A stretch of DNA of 64,000 nt from Streptomyces peucetius (GTDB taxonomy: Bacteria > Actinomycetota > Actinomycetes > Streptomycetales > Streptomycetaceae): assembly GCF_025854275.1 (NCBI RefSeq), contig NZ_CP107567.1, positions 1 through 64,000 on the forward strand, in the 5' to 3' direction. The position numbers were made by a program, and so were the translations under genes. The notes under the pieces are model-generated. The model ran no database searches and was not told the origin of the DNA. It saw only the letters and a program-made list of their open reading frames with translations. Every line of letters begins with the position of its first letter. Within the stretch, counting starts at the first letter, position 1. Shown piece after piece: positions 62,865 through 64,000 of the stretch.

Positions 62865-63049
62865 CCCGGAAGGCAACAGCAGCGGTCCTGGACACCCGGT
62901 CGGGCGCCAGGGCCGCCGCCTTCAAGGTCGCCGGGCGCAAGGCTTCCGGCCGCATCGCGATGCCTTTGCCGTCGGGCCTGAGGTGTCACACCAAAGGAGT
63001 TGCCTGGAAGAGTCATTCGACCAAGTCGAATACTGCGCTGCACCAGATA

Positions 63050-63454
63050 CTGGAGCCGGACACGGGCGCGGCTTGCCTGCCCGGCGGCACTCCCGAACTC
63101 CAGGACCGCGGCGACCCTGTGCTCACACTGCGCCGGGAGACCCGCGAGGAGGCCGCAGCCGAGGTCGGGGAACCGCTGTTCATCGGGCACCTTGCCGCCC
63201 CCGACGAAACGTGCTCCCGTCTGCGGTACGCCGCCGCCCTCACCCGCCTGGGGCCTGCGCCTGTCGATCCGGCCACCGGCCGCACCTACATCCGCATCCT
63301 GGCTATACCTGAACAGGCTCTGGAGCTCTTCGACTGGGGCGAGTCGGCCGCCGACCAGCTCGCCGCCCTCCACCAGGCCCGCACCCGGCTCGGCATCCCC
63401 AAGGCCGTACGCCAGCCCCTCACCGAACCGGCAGCTGACGCGTTCACCCTCTGA
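63050..63454 (+). pseudogene. 3' part of the split NUDIX gene
   Basis: From CTG 63050 the frame reads LEPDTGAACLPGGTPE, followed by a second Nudix box (VLTLRRETREEAAAEVG) and a normal C-terminus ending at 63454. It is the continuation of the second NUDIX domain whose start lies at 52064-52113. The same frame is open from ATG 62861, so a fusion of about 60 insert-derived residues and the domain end could be made. That product would lack the first strands of the fold. The intact protein would have been about 364 residues. Confidence 0.75.
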
Positions 63455-63507
63455 TAGCCCCCGCCCGGTCCCAGGAGGGTCGGGCCCACATCGAAGCGAG
63501 GACCCCA

Positions 63508-64000
63508 ATGACCAGCTCATCACCTACCCTCGGCAAGCCGCCCACGCCCACTTCGCCGCTGCCGGCCGAGCCTGCCCACAGCCTGTCGCCGAACACCGCC
63601 TCCGCCACCGGTCCCCAGGCGCCGGTCCGGACGGGGCACTGCGCGTGCGGCCGCCTCTTCTACCAGGTCAGCGGCGTTCCGGACGATCCGCACTTGTGCT
63701 CCTGTGAGCGAGACACTCGGGTGTCCGGCGGGCCCGCCGTGCTGTGGGTGGGGTTCCCCAAGGACTCCCTCATCTGGACGAAGTCCGGCGAGGAGCCGAA
63801 ATGGTGGTACCCCTACCCCACCCTTCGCTGCGGTTTCTGCCCCGACTGCGCATCACAGCTGGTATCCGAAGCTGAAGGGTCCGACATGGTGATGGTGAAC
63901 GGGTTCAGTCTCACCGACCAGAGCGGCATCGAGCCGGTCGGCCACTCCTACCGTGAGAGGGCCGCGCCCTGGATGCATGTCGCTCTCGCCTCGGCCCCCA
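63508..64000 (+). CDS. GFA-family zinc protein, cut by window edge
   Basis: An open frame from ATG 63508 to the right edge. After 45 Pro/Ser-rich residues it shows the GFA/CENP-V fold: GHCACGRLFYQVSG, LCSCERDTRVSGG, AVLWVGFPKDS and CGFCPDCAS, with paired zinc-binding cysteines. It is paralogous to the GFA gene at 32122 but has a longer N-terminus and a different central block. It follows the NUDIX 3' part by 53 bases and probably shared an operon with the intact NUDIX gene. Confidence 0.75.
   Translation, partial: MTSSSPTLGKPPTPTSPLPAEPAHSLSPNTASATGPQAPVRTGHCACGRLFYQVSGVPDDPHLCSCERDTRVSGGPAVLWVGFPKDSLIWTKSGEEPKWWYPYPTLRCGFCPDCASQLVSEAEGSDMVMVNGFSLTDQSGIEPVGHSYRERAAPWMHVALASAP

Larger units (their letters stand above)
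52114..63049 (+). mobile_element. 10.9-kb insertion with recombinase module and YD-repeat cargo
   Basis: Bounded by the two halves of the NUDIX gene, which rejoin in frame when 52113 is placed next to 63050. The left end carries a tyrosine recombinase, a small HTH protein and a large zinc-ribbon, recombinase-like protein in one operon, an arrangement like the TnpA/TnpC/TnpB set of Tn554-type elements. The cargo is a 6.2-kb YD-repeat gene. Exact ends are uncertain by a few bases. GCGCAG occurs near both ends in opposite orientation, but I see no long terminal repeats, which fits a recombinase-driven rather than a DDE-type insertion. Confidence 0.7.

Noticed and set aside
1..64000. tRNA, rRNA genes and riboswitches.
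   Set aside because: I noticed no cloverleaf, ribosomal or known riboswitch sequence by eye. A covariance-model scan would be needed to exclude them.

Overview
The window is high-GC actinomycete DNA, most likely from a Streptomyces or close relative. The evidence is codon use, a Streptomyces-type conservon, a DUF2637 membrane protein, many GTG/TTG starts and frequent ATGA/GTGA start-stop overlaps. It reads as an accessory chromosomal region: regulatory operons, two specialised-metabolism loci, several decayed genes and one large insertion. I saw no tRNA, rRNA or CRISPR array. All functions are assigned by eye from motifs; nothing was searched. || 1-13.6 kb is a patchwork: a small membrane protein, a DUF2637/SpdB-like protein, a prepilin-peptidase-like protein, a nuclease/phosphatase-fold enzyme, a frameshifted HTH gene, a hemerythrin-domain protein and a truncated DNA ligase. 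It ends with a 1257-codon reading frame that carries a PD-(D/E)xK nuclease-like C-terminus but is cut by an in-frame TAG at 12417. || 13.6-29.1 kb is regulatory: a kinase-like gene coupled to an XRE/TPR-type regulator with two perfect operator-like palindromes upstream, an anti-sigma-like ATPase, a P-loop kinase, then a conservon (cvnA-B-C-D plus GAF) followed by an acyl-CoA dehydrogenase and a GH15 enzyme. A tightly overlapping run of regulator-like and unknown genes follows. || 29.1-39.6 kb is the most striking locus. A 44-residue gene at 37221-37355, too short for ordinary gene calling, encodes four copies of KLGMRPG. It heads a minus-strand operon with a desaturase, an amidinotransferase, a cupin-type oxygenase with an HxG motif, a heme-oxygenase-like diiron enzyme, a GFA-family protein, a DDAH-like guanidine-modifying hydrolase, a cation/proton antiporter-type transporter and a nitroreductase. 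A lysyl-tRNA-synthetase-like enzyme without anticodon domain and a TauD-type dioxygenase diverge from it. I read this as a candidate undescribed ribosomal-peptide (RiPP-like) or guanidino-amino-acid pathway. || 39.6-50.7 kb holds an AlkD-like gene and then two convergent operons: CdsA-like, GMC oxidase and lipid kinase against GNAT, a class III aminotransferase fused to an acyl-ACP-reductase-like domain, a second GNAT and an SDR. Together these suggest synthesis of a fatty-amine or ceramide-like lipid. || 50.7-64 kb contains a transposase remnant and a two-domain NUDIX gene split at 52113/63050 by about 10.9 kb. The insert carries a tyrosine recombinase, a small HTH protein, a second recombinase-like protein with 22 CxxC motifs, and a 2065-residue YD-repeat protein. 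A GFA-family gene runs off the right edge.
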